Shown: positions 52,300-61,536, counted from the stretch's first letter. The stretch: DNA of 64,000 bases from Chryseobacterium hagamense (GCF_007991455.1 NZ_BJYJ01000004.1:124001-188000); one strand, 5' to 3'. Made by a program: numbers and translations. Notes: generated by a model not told the origin, from the letters alone.

Positions 52300-52600
52300 A
52301 TTTCTTTATAAAGCGTTCTCCGGAAATTTTCATGACTTTATCGTGGGAATAAAAAATACCTTTTTCGAAATCATTTTCGGCTTCTTCAAGAGATTGAAGG
52401 AAGGATTTTTCAGGCTCAATGATCTCCGCAATTTTCAGCAGCTCTTCCGGAAGAAATTTTTTCTCTTTCATTTTCCGGAAAAAGGTAGGTTCGGAAATCC
52501 CGCTCTTTTCAATAATGTATTTCATTTTGAACGGCGAATTTTTCAGAATCTCATCAATGGAATTGCTGATTTTTATATAATTTTTGATTTCCAATATCAT
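52280..52600 (-). CDS. helix-turn-helix antitoxin of the RelE/ParE pair
   Basis: The 106-aa product is predicted mostly helical. FKMKYIIEKSGISEPTFFRKMKE (about 24-46) forms a Xre-like helix-turn-helix that would bind the operator. The C-terminal part is acidic and would neutralise the toxin (EKSFLQSLEEAENDFEKG). The order antitoxin-toxin and the 20-base overlap support a type II system. The gap of 60 bases to tdk upstream could hold its promoter. Confidence 0.72.
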   Translation of the reverse strand: MILEIKNYIKISNSIDEILKNSPFKMKYIIEKSGISEPTFFRKMKEKKFLPEELLKIAEIIEPEKSFLQSLEEAENDFEKGIFYSHDKVMKISGERFIKKYGNKVV

Positions 52601-52660
52601 TTTCCGATAGTTTTTACTATTAAATTTTAAGCAAAAATACGGATAAAATTTGATATCGAA

Positions 52661-53245
52661 TCAGTTTTTATCCAAAACTTCATCTACGAAAACCCTCCGG
52701 CTTACGGCTTCGTAAGCTTCTGTTTCTCCGAGCTCTACCAGGTCTTTGCCTTCGGAAATCCTCATGGAATAATTGGCCAGGTTTCCGGTTCTTCTGCAGA
52801 TGGCGTGAACCTTTGTTACATATTCCGCAGTAGCCATCAGGTTGGGCATGGGACCGAAGGGTCTTCCCAGGAAATCCATATCCAATCCGGCGATCACCAC
52901 CCGGACACCGCTGTTGGCAAGCTGGTTGGCAATATATACAATGCTTTCATCGAAAAACTGGGCTTCGTCTATTCCTACGACGTGGCAATTTGAGGCCAGA
53001 AGGAGGATCTCGCTGGGGTTTTCCACCGATGTGCTCCGGATTTTGTTCTGGTTGTGGGAAACCACGTCTTCTTCCGAATATCGCGTATCCAGTTTCGGTT
53101 TAAAAATTTCCACGTTCTGCCCCGCCATTTCAGCTCTTCTCAGCCTCCGGATCAGCTCTTCGGTTTTTCCGGAAAACATGGAGCCACAAATTACTTCCAT
53201 CCAACCGCTTTGTTTGGAATGATTAATTGTATTTTCTAAAAACAT
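52661..53245 (-). CDS. tdk: thymidine kinase (type II)
   Basis: The 194-aa product phosphorylates thymidine (and deoxyuridine) in salvage. P-loop GSMFSGKTEELIRRL (about 23-37), the Mg2+-binding DEAQFFDE (about 94-101), and the lasso region AICRRTGNLANYSMRISEG are present. The zinc CxxC pair is reduced to a single Cys in the lasso, as in other Bacteroidota type II kinases. It is transcribed divergently from the 53306 gene. Confidence 0.94.
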   Translation of the reverse strand: MFLENTINHSKQSGWMEVICGSMFSGKTEELIRRLRRAEMAGQNVEIFKPKLDTRYSEEDVVSHNQNKIRSTSVENPSEILLLASNCHVVGIDEAQFFDESIVYIANQLANSGVRVVIAGLDMDFLGRPFGPMPNLMATAEYVTKVHAICRRTGNLANYSMRISEGKDLVELGETEAYEAVSRRVFVDEVLDKN

Positions 53246-53305
53246 TTGTTAAATTAGCCGTATATTTTCAAGATCAAAAGTAAGCAATTTTAACAAGATT
53301 CTTCT

Positions 53306-54724
53306 ATGCAGAACATCCAAGATTTAAAGGAAAAGATATTTTTTGAATCCAGGAATATCATTGGTATTCTGGACAAAATAAGCCATGTAGACGAACTTTC
53401 GTCCAAGCTGGATCTGGTAGAAGAGCTGGCCGAAAGAATTTCTTTCCTGCGTTTGCTGGAAAAAAATATCGCCTATTTCGGAAATGAAAATTTTTCGCCG
53501 GTTCCGGAAAATAACGAAAATTTTTACCGATCTGCTGAAAATAGTGAAGTAACGGAAGAAGAAGCCATCTTTAACAATGAGCTGAATGAAATCAATGAAA
53601 ACAGATCCGGCAATTATTCCGGCCAGGTGACTGAGGAAGAAGCTGTTTTCAATAATCAGTTAAATGAAATTGTAGAAGAAGAACTTCACGAAACTTTAGT
53701 TAATTTTGCAGAGGAGAATAAAGAAGCGGATCTTCAGGAAGTGCTGAATGAAAATGCAGACATTTTTAACGGTCAGCCGGATGAAAACAGTCCATCGGAA
53801 AGTCCCGATTCCAACAAAGAACCGGTTCATTTTTCAGAGGAAGAAAAAACGCCTGCAGATCTTGAGGATGAGACCCGGGATGAAATATTCCATGAAAAAA
53901 AGACGGAGGAAGAAGCTGTTTTCAACAACCAGTTGAATGAAATTGATGAATTTGAAAATGAAATTTCCGATAATGACGGGGAAATTTCAAATTCCTTTGA
54001 GGAAGAAGAAAGAATCCTGAACAATTTTGAATCTGCTTCGGAAAAGAAAGAATATCCGAATGAAGAATCCCATAATCCGTTGTTTTCATCCCAGATGATG
54101 GAACAGGGAGAAATGGCCAGCGATACTTCCGGCGCAGAAAATATCATAAACGATCTTAAAAATGAAGCGTCAGAGGAGGAAAGACAGAAAGAAGCTGCTT
54201 CGGAAGAGCATGACAGAAGAGCGGTTTCAGACTTTGGAACGCCGGTTTCTGAGGTGAGAGAAGAAAGAAAACCGGATGAAAGCTTTGAAAGCCTGGAGGC
54301 ATACAATGCCTATAATCATGAGAGAAAGATAAAGCTGGCCAACATCAGAGGCCTGAAAGCCGTACAGTCTTTTTTTGATGAAGAACATCCGGAAAGGGAA
54401 CATCCGGAAGAAAAATCTGTTCCCGCAGAAAAAAAAGAAGAAACGGGAAGCATTTTAAAAACCAATATTCCGACGGATTTTATGGAAGCGGAAAAGAAAA
54501 AACCTGAGTTTAAACTGGATTTGAATGACAGGATTGCCTTTTCCAAAATGTTATTCGGAGGAAGCCAGTCTGAACTGAATGAAGTGGTTGCCAATCTCAA
54601 CAGCTTTAAAACCCTGGAAGAGGCGAAAGAATATCTGAGTGACCTCTATTATTCCAGAAAATGGAACAAGGTGGATGAATATGCCCAAAGGCTTTGGATA
54701 TTGGTAGAAAATAAATTTTTATAA
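53306..54724 (+). CDS. acidic repeat-containing hypothetical protein
   Basis: This 472-aa protein is strongly acidic, rich in Glu, Asn and Ser. A 14-residue unit of the form TEEEA(I/V)FNN(E/Q)LNEI occurs three times (about 83-96, 109-122 and 200-213). The N-terminal ~50 residues are helical, and the C-terminal ~85 look structured and conserved (DLNDRIAFSKMLFGGSQSELNEVV and YYSRKWNKVDEYAQRLW). No signal peptide is seen, so it is cytoplasmic. The function is unknown. It shares a transcription unit with rsmI (8-base gap) and the WG-repeat gene. I do not recognise the family. Confidence 0.72.
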   Translation: MQNIQDLKEKIFFESRNIIGILDKISHVDELSSKLDLVEELAERISFLRLLEKNIAYFGNENFSPVPENNENFYRSAENSEVTEEEAIFNNELNEINENRSGNYSGQVTEEEAVFNNQLNEIVEEELHETLVNFAEENKEADLQEVLNENADIFNGQPDENSPSESPDSNKEPVHFSEEEKTPADLEDETRDEIFHEKKTEEEAVFNNQLNEIDEFENEISDNDGEISNSFEEEERILNNFESASEKKEYPNEESHNPLFSSQMMEQGEMASDTSGAENIINDLKNEASEEERQKEAASEEHDRRAVSDFGTPVSEVREERKPDESFESLEAYNAYNHERKIKLANIRGLKAVQSFFDEEHPEREHPEEKSVPAEKKEETGSILKTNIPTDFMEAEKKKPEFKLDLNDRIAFSKMLFGGSQSELNEVVANLNSFKTLEEAKEYLSDLYYSRKWNKVDEYAQRLWILVENKFL

Positions 54725-54732
54725 ACTTAATT

Positions 54733-55407
54733 TTGAGCGGAATCCTATATTTTGTTCCCACACCGGTCGGGAATCTGGAAGATATGACCTTCAGAGCGGT
54801 AAATGTCCTGAAAGAGGTTGATTATATTTTGTGTGAAGATACCCGAACTTCAGGTATTCTTTTAAAACATTTCGAGATTTCAAAGCCCTTGAAATCCTAT
54901 CACCTGCATAATGAGCATCAGGCCACTGAAAAGGTGATTACTGATCTTCAAAACGGCCAGAACATTGCCATCATTACCGATGCCGGAACTCCCGGAATTT
55001 CAGATCCCGGTTATCTGCTGGCAAAAGCCGGCTCGGACCATCACATTGAAATGATCTGCCTGCCCGGTGCTACGGCCTTTGTTCCGGCACTCGTGGTTTC
55101 GGGACTGCCGAACAATGAATTTCTGTTTGCCGGATTCCTGCCCCAGAAAAAAGGCCGTCAGACCAAGCTGAAACAGCTGGCAGAAGAAAAAAAGACCATC
55201 GTTCTGTACGAAAGTCCGCATAAGATCAATACGACCCTGGAACAGATCAGGGAATTCTTCGGTGAGGAAACCAAAGTAAGCCTGAGCCGCGAAATCTCCA
55301 AGAAATTTGAAGAGACCAAACGCGGAACAATTCTTGAACTCATTGAATTTTCAAAAAGCAAAACCTTAAAAGGCGAAATCGTCCTTATCGTAAATAATTC
55401 CATTTAA
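54733..55407 (+). CDS. rsmI: 16S rRNA (cytidine1402-2'-O)-methyltransferase
   Basis: The 224-aa product is of the RsmI/YraL type. The N-terminal FVPTPVGNLEDMTFRAVNVLKEVDYILCEDTRTSG, shown as PTPVGNLEDMT and CEDTRTSG, marks the tetrapyrrole-methylase fold. ISDPGYLLAKAG and GATAFVPALVVSGL form the SAM pocket. It appears to start with TTG at 54733, because no ATG precedes the conserved opening. It is followed directly by the WG-repeat gene. It methylates the 2'-OH of C1402 in the decoding centre. Confidence 0.93.
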   Translation: MSGILYFVPTPVGNLEDMTFRAVNVLKEVDYILCEDTRTSGILLKHFEISKPLKSYHLHNEHQATEKVITDLQNGQNIAIITDAGTPGISDPGYLLAKAGSDHHIEMICLPGATAFVPALVVSGLPNNEFLFAGFLPQKKGRQTKLKQLAEEKKTIVLYESPHKINTTLEQIREFFGEETKVSLSREISKKFEETKRGTILELIEFSKSKTLKGEIVLIVNNSI

Positions 55408-56883
55408 TTGAAAAAATTAATTTTCGTGCTGTTTTCGTCGGTCTGTTTGGGACAGACGGACCAGTACAAGCAAATCCTGTTAACCAAAAAATTGGGTAAA
55501 GAAGTCCGTTCCTATTCAAAAGGTTACGGCATATTTACCGATGCCGGAACCGGAAGGTCAGGAATTGTAGATTCGTTGGGTAATATCACGTTCAATTATC
55601 CGGTAAAAAGCGAAATTTCCCCTCTATGGAAGAACAGGTTCGTTCTGAAAGTAAAAGCCGGGAAAGCAAATGGAAAAACAGCTGTTATTGATGCTGGCGG
55701 AAAAGAGATTATCCCGATGGATCTGTTCAGATTCAGGACCTGGGAAAATAAAGACCGTATGATCTATACCAAAAAGGGAAAAGACAGGGTCTATGATTTT
55801 AACGGTAAAGAGATCATTCCTTTTTCAGAAAAGATCGTATTCGGAAGCGAGAACAGGTTTTTCGTGAAAAATGGCGGGGTCTGGATAATTTACGATTTCA
55901 ATGGAAATAAAGTTTCCGAACGTACGTTTACCGATGATTTACGATTTTACAAAGGCAGGGCCTATCTTACGAAAGGAGAGAAGTCCGGTGAGGTGATTGA
56001 TAACAACGGCAGAACCATCAGTACCATTTCCGGTCATAATGTAGATAACATTAATGCTTTTCCTTATCTGATTACTCTGGATGCCTCAAAAGAAAGATAT
56101 GGCATCATCGATGAAAACGAAAAGGTGATTGCCGATGAAATATACGAACAGGCTTTTGTAGGCAGGGAATATATTTACCTTACCAAAGACGATAAAGTAA
56201 GTATCTTTTCAAAGAAGGAAGGGAAGTTGTATGATCTTGATTATCATTACGTAAACCCTGTTTTCAACGGTCTTTTCAAAACGTCGCAGGACCAGACAAA
56301 TCCAAAAACGGCCGTCGTGCGTCTGAACGGAGAAATTGTTTTTCCAAAAGAATACGACCGGGTGGAAGGGCTTACCATTTCCGGCGAAAAATACCTCTAT
56401 CTGAGAAAGGATGACGAAGAGAAAATTTTAAATAAGGATTTAAAAAACATTCTGGACGATACATACGGAATAGAAAAAATATTTCCCCATACCCTTATTC
56501 TGAACAAAGAAGATCGGTATTATACATTTTCTCCCAAAAACGGAATTTACCGGGAACTGAAGACCCTCAAAGAGGTCAGGGAATCAGAACTTTATCCTGA
56601 ACTCGTCGGGAAAAACAACGATGATCTGTACGGAATGATGGATGAAAACGGCAACGAAATCGTTCCCTTCGTATATGATGATATTACCACTTTTCTGGGA
56701 GCCAACGAGTTTGTCGTAAAGAAGAATAACAAGTTTGGGGTAACCAACCATCAGAATGAGCCGTTGACCGAAATAATTTATGATAAATTTCTTCATGAGA
56801 AGAAAGGCATCCTGCTTACGAAAGGCAAGGATTCTGAGTTTATTTACTTCACGGAACAGAAAGACCGAAATTTTACCGATTAA
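55408..56883 (+). CDS. WG-repeat secreted protein
   Basis: The 491-aa product has a signal peptide (MKKLIFVLFSSVCLGQ, Cys13 near the end) and is built of short beta units of the WG type, such as YGIFTDAGTGRSGIVDS, YGIIDENEKVIADEIY and GMMDENGNEIVPFVYDDI. These repeats occur in many surface or periplasmic proteins of this group. It starts with TTG at 55408, immediately after the rsmI stop (TAATTG). The function is unknown. Its last codons are not followed by an obvious terminator. Confidence 0.78.
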   Translation: MKKLIFVLFSSVCLGQTDQYKQILLTKKLGKEVRSYSKGYGIFTDAGTGRSGIVDSLGNITFNYPVKSEISPLWKNRFVLKVKAGKANGKTAVIDAGGKEIIPMDLFRFRTWENKDRMIYTKKGKDRVYDFNGKEIIPFSEKIVFGSENRFFVKNGGVWIIYDFNGNKVSERTFTDDLRFYKGRAYLTKGEKSGEVIDNNGRTISTISGHNVDNINAFPYLITLDASKERYGIIDENEKVIADEIYEQAFVGREYIYLTKDDKVSIFSKKEGKLYDLDYHYVNPVFNGLFKTSQDQTNPKTAVVRLNGEIVFPKEYDRVEGLTISGEKYLYLRKDDEEKILNKDLKNILDDTYGIEKIFPHTLILNKEDRYYTFSPKNGIYRELKTLKEVRESELYPELVGKNNDDLYGMMDENGNEIVPFVYDDITTFLGANEFVVKKNNKFGVTNHQNEPLTEIIYDKFLHEKKGILLTKGKDSEFIYFTEQKDRNFTD

Positions 56884-56968
56884 GAAACCGCAATGATTTT
56901 ATGACAAAAAACAGTTGAAAAGTTTTGCTAAAAGAATGATTTAAAATGTAATGAACAACATTTTGTAA

Positions 56969-56976
56969 TATCTTTG
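56969..56976 (+). promoter_or_regulatory. -7 promoter box of fabG
   Basis: TATCTTTG fits TAnnTTTG, 90 bases before the fabG ATG. The -33 side is weak. Confidence 0.45.
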
Positions 56977-57065
56977 CGCACTGTTTTATTTCTGTAGAGC
57001 CGATACGGTATACCGGCCGGTTTTCAGGAAGTAAATGGATTATAAAGTAAATAATTGTCATATAT

Positions 57066-57809
57066 ATGAAACTATTAGAAGGAAAAGTAGCGCTAATAAC
57101 GGGAGCTACAAGAGGAATCGGTAAAGGAATTGCTGAAATGTATGCTCAGCAGGGCGCAAAAGTAGCTTTTACCTATGCCGGATCTGTAGACAAAGCTAGG
57201 GAATTAGAAGCAGCTTTAAGTTCTGTAACGCAAATTAAAGGCTACCAGTCGGATGCATCGGATTTTGATGCTGCCCAAACTTTAGTGGATGATGTAATCG
57301 CTGAGTTTGGAAAAATTGATATCCTGATCAACAATGCAGGAATTACAAAAGACAACCTGCTGTTGAGAATGTCCAAAGAAGACTGGGACAAAGTAATCAA
57401 TATTAATCTGGATTCGGTATTCAATCTTACTAAAGCGGTCATCAAGCCGATGATGAAGGCCAAAGCAGGATCGATTATCAATATGACTTCGGTGGTAGGT
57501 ATCAGCGGAAATGCCGGACAGGCCAACTATGCGGCTTCAAAGGCTGGCGTGATCGGTTTTACGAAATCGGTTGCTTTGGAATTAGGTTCCAGAAATATCC
57601 GTTGCAACGCCATTGCTCCGGGGTTCATCCAGACTGAAATGACGGATGCTCTGGATGACAAAGCCAAAGAAAAATGGAATGAATCCATCCCGATGAAAAA
57701 GCTTGGCCAGACTCAGGATGTGGCCAATGCCTGCGTATTTTTAGGAAGTGACATGGCTTCTTATGTTACCGGCCAGACTTTAAATGTAGACGGAGGCTTA
57801 TTGACTTAA
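57066..57809 (+). CDS. fabG: 3-oxoacyl-ACP reductase
   Basis: The 247-aa NADPH-dependent SDR of fatty-acid elongation. Cofactor motif GATRGIGKGIAE (about 13-24), NNAGITKDNLLLRMSKEDWD (characteristic of FabG), catalytic Ser in MTSVVGISGNAGQ, and YAASKAG. The C-terminal SDMASYVTGQTLNVDGG is typical. Length and motifs fit FabG better than the other SDRs in the window. Monocistronic, with a strong terminator shared with guaC. Confidence 0.93.
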   Translation: MKLLEGKVALITGATRGIGKGIAEMYAQQGAKVAFTYAGSVDKARELEAALSSVTQIKGYQSDASDFDAAQTLVDDVIAEFGKIDILINNAGITKDNLLLRMSKEDWDKVININLDSVFNLTKAVIKPMMKAKAGSIINMTSVVGISGNAGQANYAASKAGVIGFTKSVALELGSRNIRCNAIAPGFIQTEMTDALDDKAKEKWNESIPMKKLGQTQDVANACVFLGSDMASYVTGQTLNVDGGLLT

Positions 57810-57830
57810 GAATTTTTTTAAATAAAATAT

Positions 57831-57866
57831 AAAACAGAGATCCGTCACTGCGACGGATTTCTGTTT
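57831..57866. terminator. bidirectional terminator between fabG and guaC
   Basis: Long stem AAAACAGAGATCCGTC / GACGGATTTCTGTTTT with a 4-5 base loop, T-run on both strands. Confidence 0.75.
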
Positions 57867-57893
57867 TCAGTGTATTGAATAGATCAATGTATT

Positions 57894-58934
57894 TTAATCG
57901 TTAAATACCTGATTTTCCTGCTCCTGAACCCTGATGAATGTGGTTCTCTTCGACAGTTCCTTCAGCTTTGAAGCCCCGACATAGGTACATGTGGAACGTA
58001 CGCCGCCGAGGATATCTTTCACCGTTCCGGAAACCGGACCTTTATAAGCGACTCTTACGGTTTTTCCTTCGGAGGCACGGTATTCTGCAACACCTCCTGA
58101 GTGCTTATCCATCGCAGTCTTTGAGCTCATACCGTAGAAAAGTCTGTATTTCCTGCCGTTCTCTTCTACCATTTCGCCTCCGCTCTCATCATGTCCGGCA
58201 AACATTCCTCCCAACATTACGAAGTCGGCGCCTCCGCCGAAAGCTTTGGCCACATCACCCGGAACCTTACAGCCGCCGTCTGCGATAATATGGCCACCCA
58301 GACCATGGGCGGCGTCCGAACATTCGATAATTGCGGAAAGCTGGGGATATCCCACTCCGGTTTTTACCCGCGTCGTACAGACCGAGCCGGGACCGATGCC
58401 AACTTTAATGATATCGGCACCTACCAGCAGGAGTTCTTCTACCATTTCCCCGGTGACCACATTTCCGGCGATGATAATCTTATCCGGAAAATCAGTCCTG
58501 GCTTTCTTGACGAATTCAACAAAATGTTCGGAATAGCCATTGGCTACATCGATGCAGAGAAACTCGATCTCCGGATGCAGTCCAAGGATTTTTCCCAGCT
58601 TTTCTTCGTCCGCTTTCCCTGTTCCGGTACTTAAGGCTATATATTGATGGATCTCTTCTGGCTGGCTGTTTAAAAATTCAGTCCATTCCTCAACAGAATA
58701 ATGCTTGTGAATAGCCGTAATGATTTTTTCCTTTGCCAGTTCCACCGCCATCTCAAAAGTTCCCACCGTATCCATATTGGCCGCAATCACCGGGATTCCT
58801 TTCCATTTTTTATGAGTATGCTTAAAGGTAAATTCTCTTTCCAGGTCAACTTCCGAACGGGATTTCAAAGTAGAACGTTTCGGGCGGAACATTACATCTT
58901 TAAATCCCAGTTTAATATCATATTCTATTCTCAT
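57894..58934 (-). CDS. guaC: GMP reductase
   Basis: The 346-aa product converts GMP to IMP with NADPH in purine salvage. The IMPDH/GMPR family blocks are clear: [13 protein letters not shown], the catalytic Cys in [11 protein letters not shown] (about Cys186), and [31 protein letters not shown]. No CBS domains are present, as expected for GMP reductase rather than IMP dehydrogenase. Length matches E. coli GuaC. Monocistronic. Confidence 0.95.
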   Translation of the reverse strand: MRIEYDIKLGFKDVMFRPKRSTLKSRSEVDLEREFTFKHTHKKWKGIPVIAANMDTVGTFEMAVELAKEKIITAIHKHYSVEEWTEFLNSQPEEIHQYIALSTGTGKADEEKLGKILGLHPEIEFLCIDVANGYSEHFVEFVKKARTDFPDKIIIAGNVVTGEMVEELLLVGADIIKVGIGPGSVCTTRVKTGVGYPQLSAIIECSDAAHGLGGHIIADGGCKVPGDVAKAFGGGADFVMLGGMFAGHDESGGEMVEENGRKYRLFYGMSSKTAMDKHSGGVAEYRASEGKTVRVAYKGPVSGTVKDILGGVRSTCTYVGASKLKELSKRTTFIRVQEQENQVFND

Positions 58935-59115
58935 ATTTGGAAAATTATTTTACTTAAATGTATGAAAAAACTTTGACTGAATCCTTTCAGACCAGAATTG
59001 AATTTCAAAAAAAGCATGCTTAATGCCTTAAACAATTATTTGCGGAAGCACTTAATCCATCATAAATTCCCCTAAAAATTCCGGCTACAATGCTGTCGGT
59101 TTTAATTAAAAGCAA

Positions 59116-59123
59116 TACTTTTG
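59116..59123 (+). promoter_or_regulatory. -7 promoter box of the Lgt-like gene
   Basis: TACTTTTG fits TAnnTTTG and ends 5 bases before the ATG at 59129, arguing for that start over the upstream ATG at 59090. Confidence 0.5.
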
Positions 59124-59128
59124 AAACC

Positions 59129-59917
59129 ATGGATTTTCCGGTAACCTTTCATCTTTTTGGCAAAACCGTACTTGCCCATCCGCTTTTTGAAGGATTGGGG
59201 ATGTTTATCGGGATGCGCTGTTATTTTTATTTAAAAAGAAAATCCGCAGAAAAAGTTTCCTTCAATATTTCGGCTGCTGTTTTAATCGGAGCAACGGCAG
59301 GGGCTCTGTTCGGTTCTAAACTGATTGGCAACCTGGAAAACCCATACAAATTGTATGAACATTTCGACTTTAAGACGATCTGGACCAACAATACAATTGT
59401 CGGGGGACTGGCTTTCGGCCTGATAGGCGTGGAACTGGCCAAAAAAGCGGTCGGCCATAAGGAAAGCACCGGTGATCTGATTGTCTTCCCATTGATACTG
59501 GCCATGATTATCGGAAGGATCGGCTGCTTCCTTACCGGAATTTACGAAGAAACGTACGGTGTTCCCACCGGTTTTATCTTCGGAATGCATCTCGGGGACC
59601 AGTACCTGAGACATCCCGTAGCATTGTATGAAATTGCTTTTCTGATTATCCTCTGGGTTATTTTAACAATTCTTCAAAGGAAGAAAGTATACCCTTCCGG
59701 TTTTGTCTTTCAGATCTTTATGCTGAGTTACTTCAGCTTCAGGTTCCTGCTGGACTTTATAAAGCCAAGGCTGGAAATTATCGGAAATCTGGGAACCATT
59801 CAGATCGTATGTATTTGTGTAATTATTTACTACATTTATAAAATAAAAAATACGGTCCGTATTAATCACCATAAAAACGAAATTTATGAAAACCCTGACC
59901 CTGTTGGAAGTCGGTGA
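59129..59917 (+). CDS. divergent Lgt-family membrane protein (prolipoprotein diacylglyceryl transferase-like)
   Basis: The 262-aa product has at least six hydrophobic segments. Lgt family blocks are recognisable but changed: GRIGCFLTGIYEETYG (129-144) stands where canonical Lgt has GRxGNFxNxExxG, and HPVALYEIAF (162-171) matches the Lgt HPxxLYE element. NTIVGGL near 88 fits the glycine-rich loop. The conserved Asn of the first block is replaced by Cys. It may still use phosphatidylglycerol as donor, but the acceptor may differ. It is followed by a small membrane protein (overlap 32 bases) and a radical SAM enzyme, a setting unlike ordinary lgt. Confidence 0.82.
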   Translation: MDFPVTFHLFGKTVLAHPLFEGLGMFIGMRCYFYLKRKSAEKVSFNISAAVLIGATAGALFGSKLIGNLENPYKLYEHFDFKTIWTNNTIVGGLAFGLIGVELAKKAVGHKESTGDLIVFPLILAMIIGRIGCFLTGIYEETYGVPTGFIFGMHLGDQYLRHPVALYEIAFLIILWVILTILQRKKVYPSGFVFQIFMLSYFSFRFLLDFIKPRLEIIGNLGTIQIVCICVIIYYIYKIKNTVRINHHKNEIYENPDPVGSR

Positions 59918-60122
59918 CCTGGGAGGCCTGGTCCTGATAATCATTCTCATTATCCTGTTTGTGGCTTCCATTTTTTCCCTGATCGTCACTTTTATTGTCA
60001 AATCGATTTACGAATCAAAAGATAACCGGAAATTTTCCGGGAAACAGTTTGCTCAGACCATGCTGATCTGCCTGCTGCTTTGTGGTTTGATCAGCGGACT
60101 TATTTGCGGAGGGGGAATTTAA
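59886..60122 (+). CDS. small membrane protein between the Lgt-like and radical SAM genes
   Basis: The 78-aa product has two hydrophobic segments: about 13-40 (GGLVLIIILIILFVASIFSLIVTFIV) and about 59-77 (TMLICLLLCGLISGLICGGG). The short loop between them is basic. It overlaps the 3' end of the Lgt-like gene and stops 10 bases before the radical SAM gene. No family is recognised. It may be a membrane anchor or subunit for one of the neighbours. Confidence 0.65.
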   Translation: MKTLTLLEVGDLGGLVLIIILIILFVASIFSLIVTFIVKSIYESKDNRKFSGKQFAQTMLICLLLCGLISGLICGGGI

Positions 60123-60132
60123 ACTGAAAATT

Positions 60133-61536
60133 ATGCCGGTAAGAAATTATACGTATTACGATTACACCATCAGTTTGTGCCCGGAATGCCTGAAAAGGGT
60201 AGGTGCCAAAATTATCATTGAGGATGAAGCGGTTTTCATGACGAAAAGATGCCCGGACCACGGGTTTTTCAAAACGAAAATTGCTTCCGATATCCATTAT
60301 TACAAAAATATCAGGAACTACAACAAAGCTTCTGAAATGCCCGTACATTTCGGAACGGAAGTATTATATGGCTGTCCTTATGATTGCGGTCTGTGTGTAG
60401 ACCATGAGCAGCACAGCTGTCTTTCCATTGTTGAAGTAACGGATCGCTGCAACCTGACCTGCCCGACCTGCTATGCCATGTCTTCGCCGCATTACGGAAG
60501 CCACCGGAGCCTGGAAGAAATCGAAGCAATGTTCGATATTATCGTTAAAAATGAAGGAGAGCCCGATGTGGTTCAGATCAGCGGAGGAGAGCCGACCATC
60601 CATCCCGAGTTTTTTAAAATCATGGATATTGCCAAATCGAAGCCCATCAAGCATCTGATGCTGAATACCAATGGGGTAAGGATTGCAAACGATCCCGGAT
60701 TTGCCGAGAAGCTGGCGGCCTACGCCCCGGAATTTGAGGTCTATCTCCAGTTTGATTCCTTTAAACCGGAAGTGCTGCAGGATTTCAGGGGGAAGGATCT
60801 TACCGATATCCGCATGAAAGCTCTGGAGAAACTGAATGCCCTGAACCTTTCGACCACATTGGTGATCGTCCTGCAGAAAGATAAAAATATCGATGAGATT
60901 GGTAAAATCATTGAATTTGCCTTAAAACAGAAATGTGTCCGTGGGATTACTTTTCAGCCGGTGGAAATTGCCGGAAGAAACCGGGAAGATTCGGCACATG
61001 AGAAAATAACGCTTACCGAAGTACGGCAGGAAATCCTGAACCAGTTTCCGCTCCTGAATTCCGATGATCTCATTCCGGTGCCGTGTAATCCCGATGCTTT
61101 AGCAATGGGCTATATCCTGAAGCTGGAAGGGGAAACCATTCCTCTGACCCGGTACATCAACCCTGCTGATCTGCTGAATAATGAGACCCGCAATACCATC
61201 GTTTACGAACAGGACACCGGATTGCAGATGCAGCTGCTGGATATTTTCAGCACGGGGATTTCCGTAGATAAAGTACAGCCCAAAGTCAACCAGTTATTGT
61301 GCTGTCTTCCTGAAGTTTCGGCGCCGAACCTGGATTACGACAACCTGTTCCGGATCATCATTATGAATTTTATGGATGCCCATGATTTTGATGTTCGTGC
61401 CGTTAAGAAATCCTGTGTCCATATCGTGAATAAAGATCTGAAGCTGATTCCTTTTGAAACGATGAACCTTTTTTACCGGGATGATAAAAGCAAATACCTG
61501 GAAGAATTGAGACGGGAGGATAAGGTGTTGTTTTAA
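60133..61536 (+). CDS. radical SAM protein of the MJ0619/Tes-like type
   Basis: The 467-aa product has the radical SAM triad C106-x3-C110-x2-C113 (TDRCNLTCPTCYA) and GGEP (151-154). In front lies a cysteine-rich N-terminus: C16-x2-C19, C40-P-D-H, and YGCPYDCGLCVDHEQHSC (C81, C85, C88, C96), plus several later cysteines (CNPD, LLCCLP). The CPYDCGLC-x2-H-x3-H-x-C element is the hallmark of the MJ0619/Tes group, which includes archaeal tetraether synthase, joining lipid alkyl chains, and radical methylases. This group works on unactivated carbons of lipids or cofactors. Placed after an Lgt-like and a small membrane protein, a lipid substrate is plausible. Confidence 0.85.
   Translation: MPVRNYTYYDYTISLCPECLKRVGAKIIIEDEAVFMTKRCPDHGFFKTKIASDIHYYKNIRNYNKASEMPVHFGTEVLYGCPYDCGLCVDHEQHSCLSIVEVTDRCNLTCPTCYAMSSPHYGSHRSLEEIEAMFDIIVKNEGEPDVVQISGGEPTIHPEFFKIMDIAKSKPIKHLMLNTNGVRIANDPGFAEKLAAYAPEFEVYLQFDSFKPEVLQDFRGKDLTDIRMKALEKLNALNLSTTLVIVLQKDKNIDEIGKIIEFALKQKCVRGITFQPVEIAGRNREDSAHEKITLTEVRQEILNQFPLLNSDDLIPVPCNPDALAMGYILKLEGETIPLTRYINPADLLNNETRNTIVYEQDTGLQMQLLDIFSTGISVDKVQPKVNQLLCCLPEVSAPNLDYDNLFRIIIMNFMDAHDFDVRAVKKSCVHIVNKDLKLIPFETMNLFYRDDKSKYLEELRREDKVLF

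Noticed and set aside
57894..58934. IMP dehydrogenase
   Set aside because: Length (346 aa), lack of CBS domains and motif details fit GMP reductase better.
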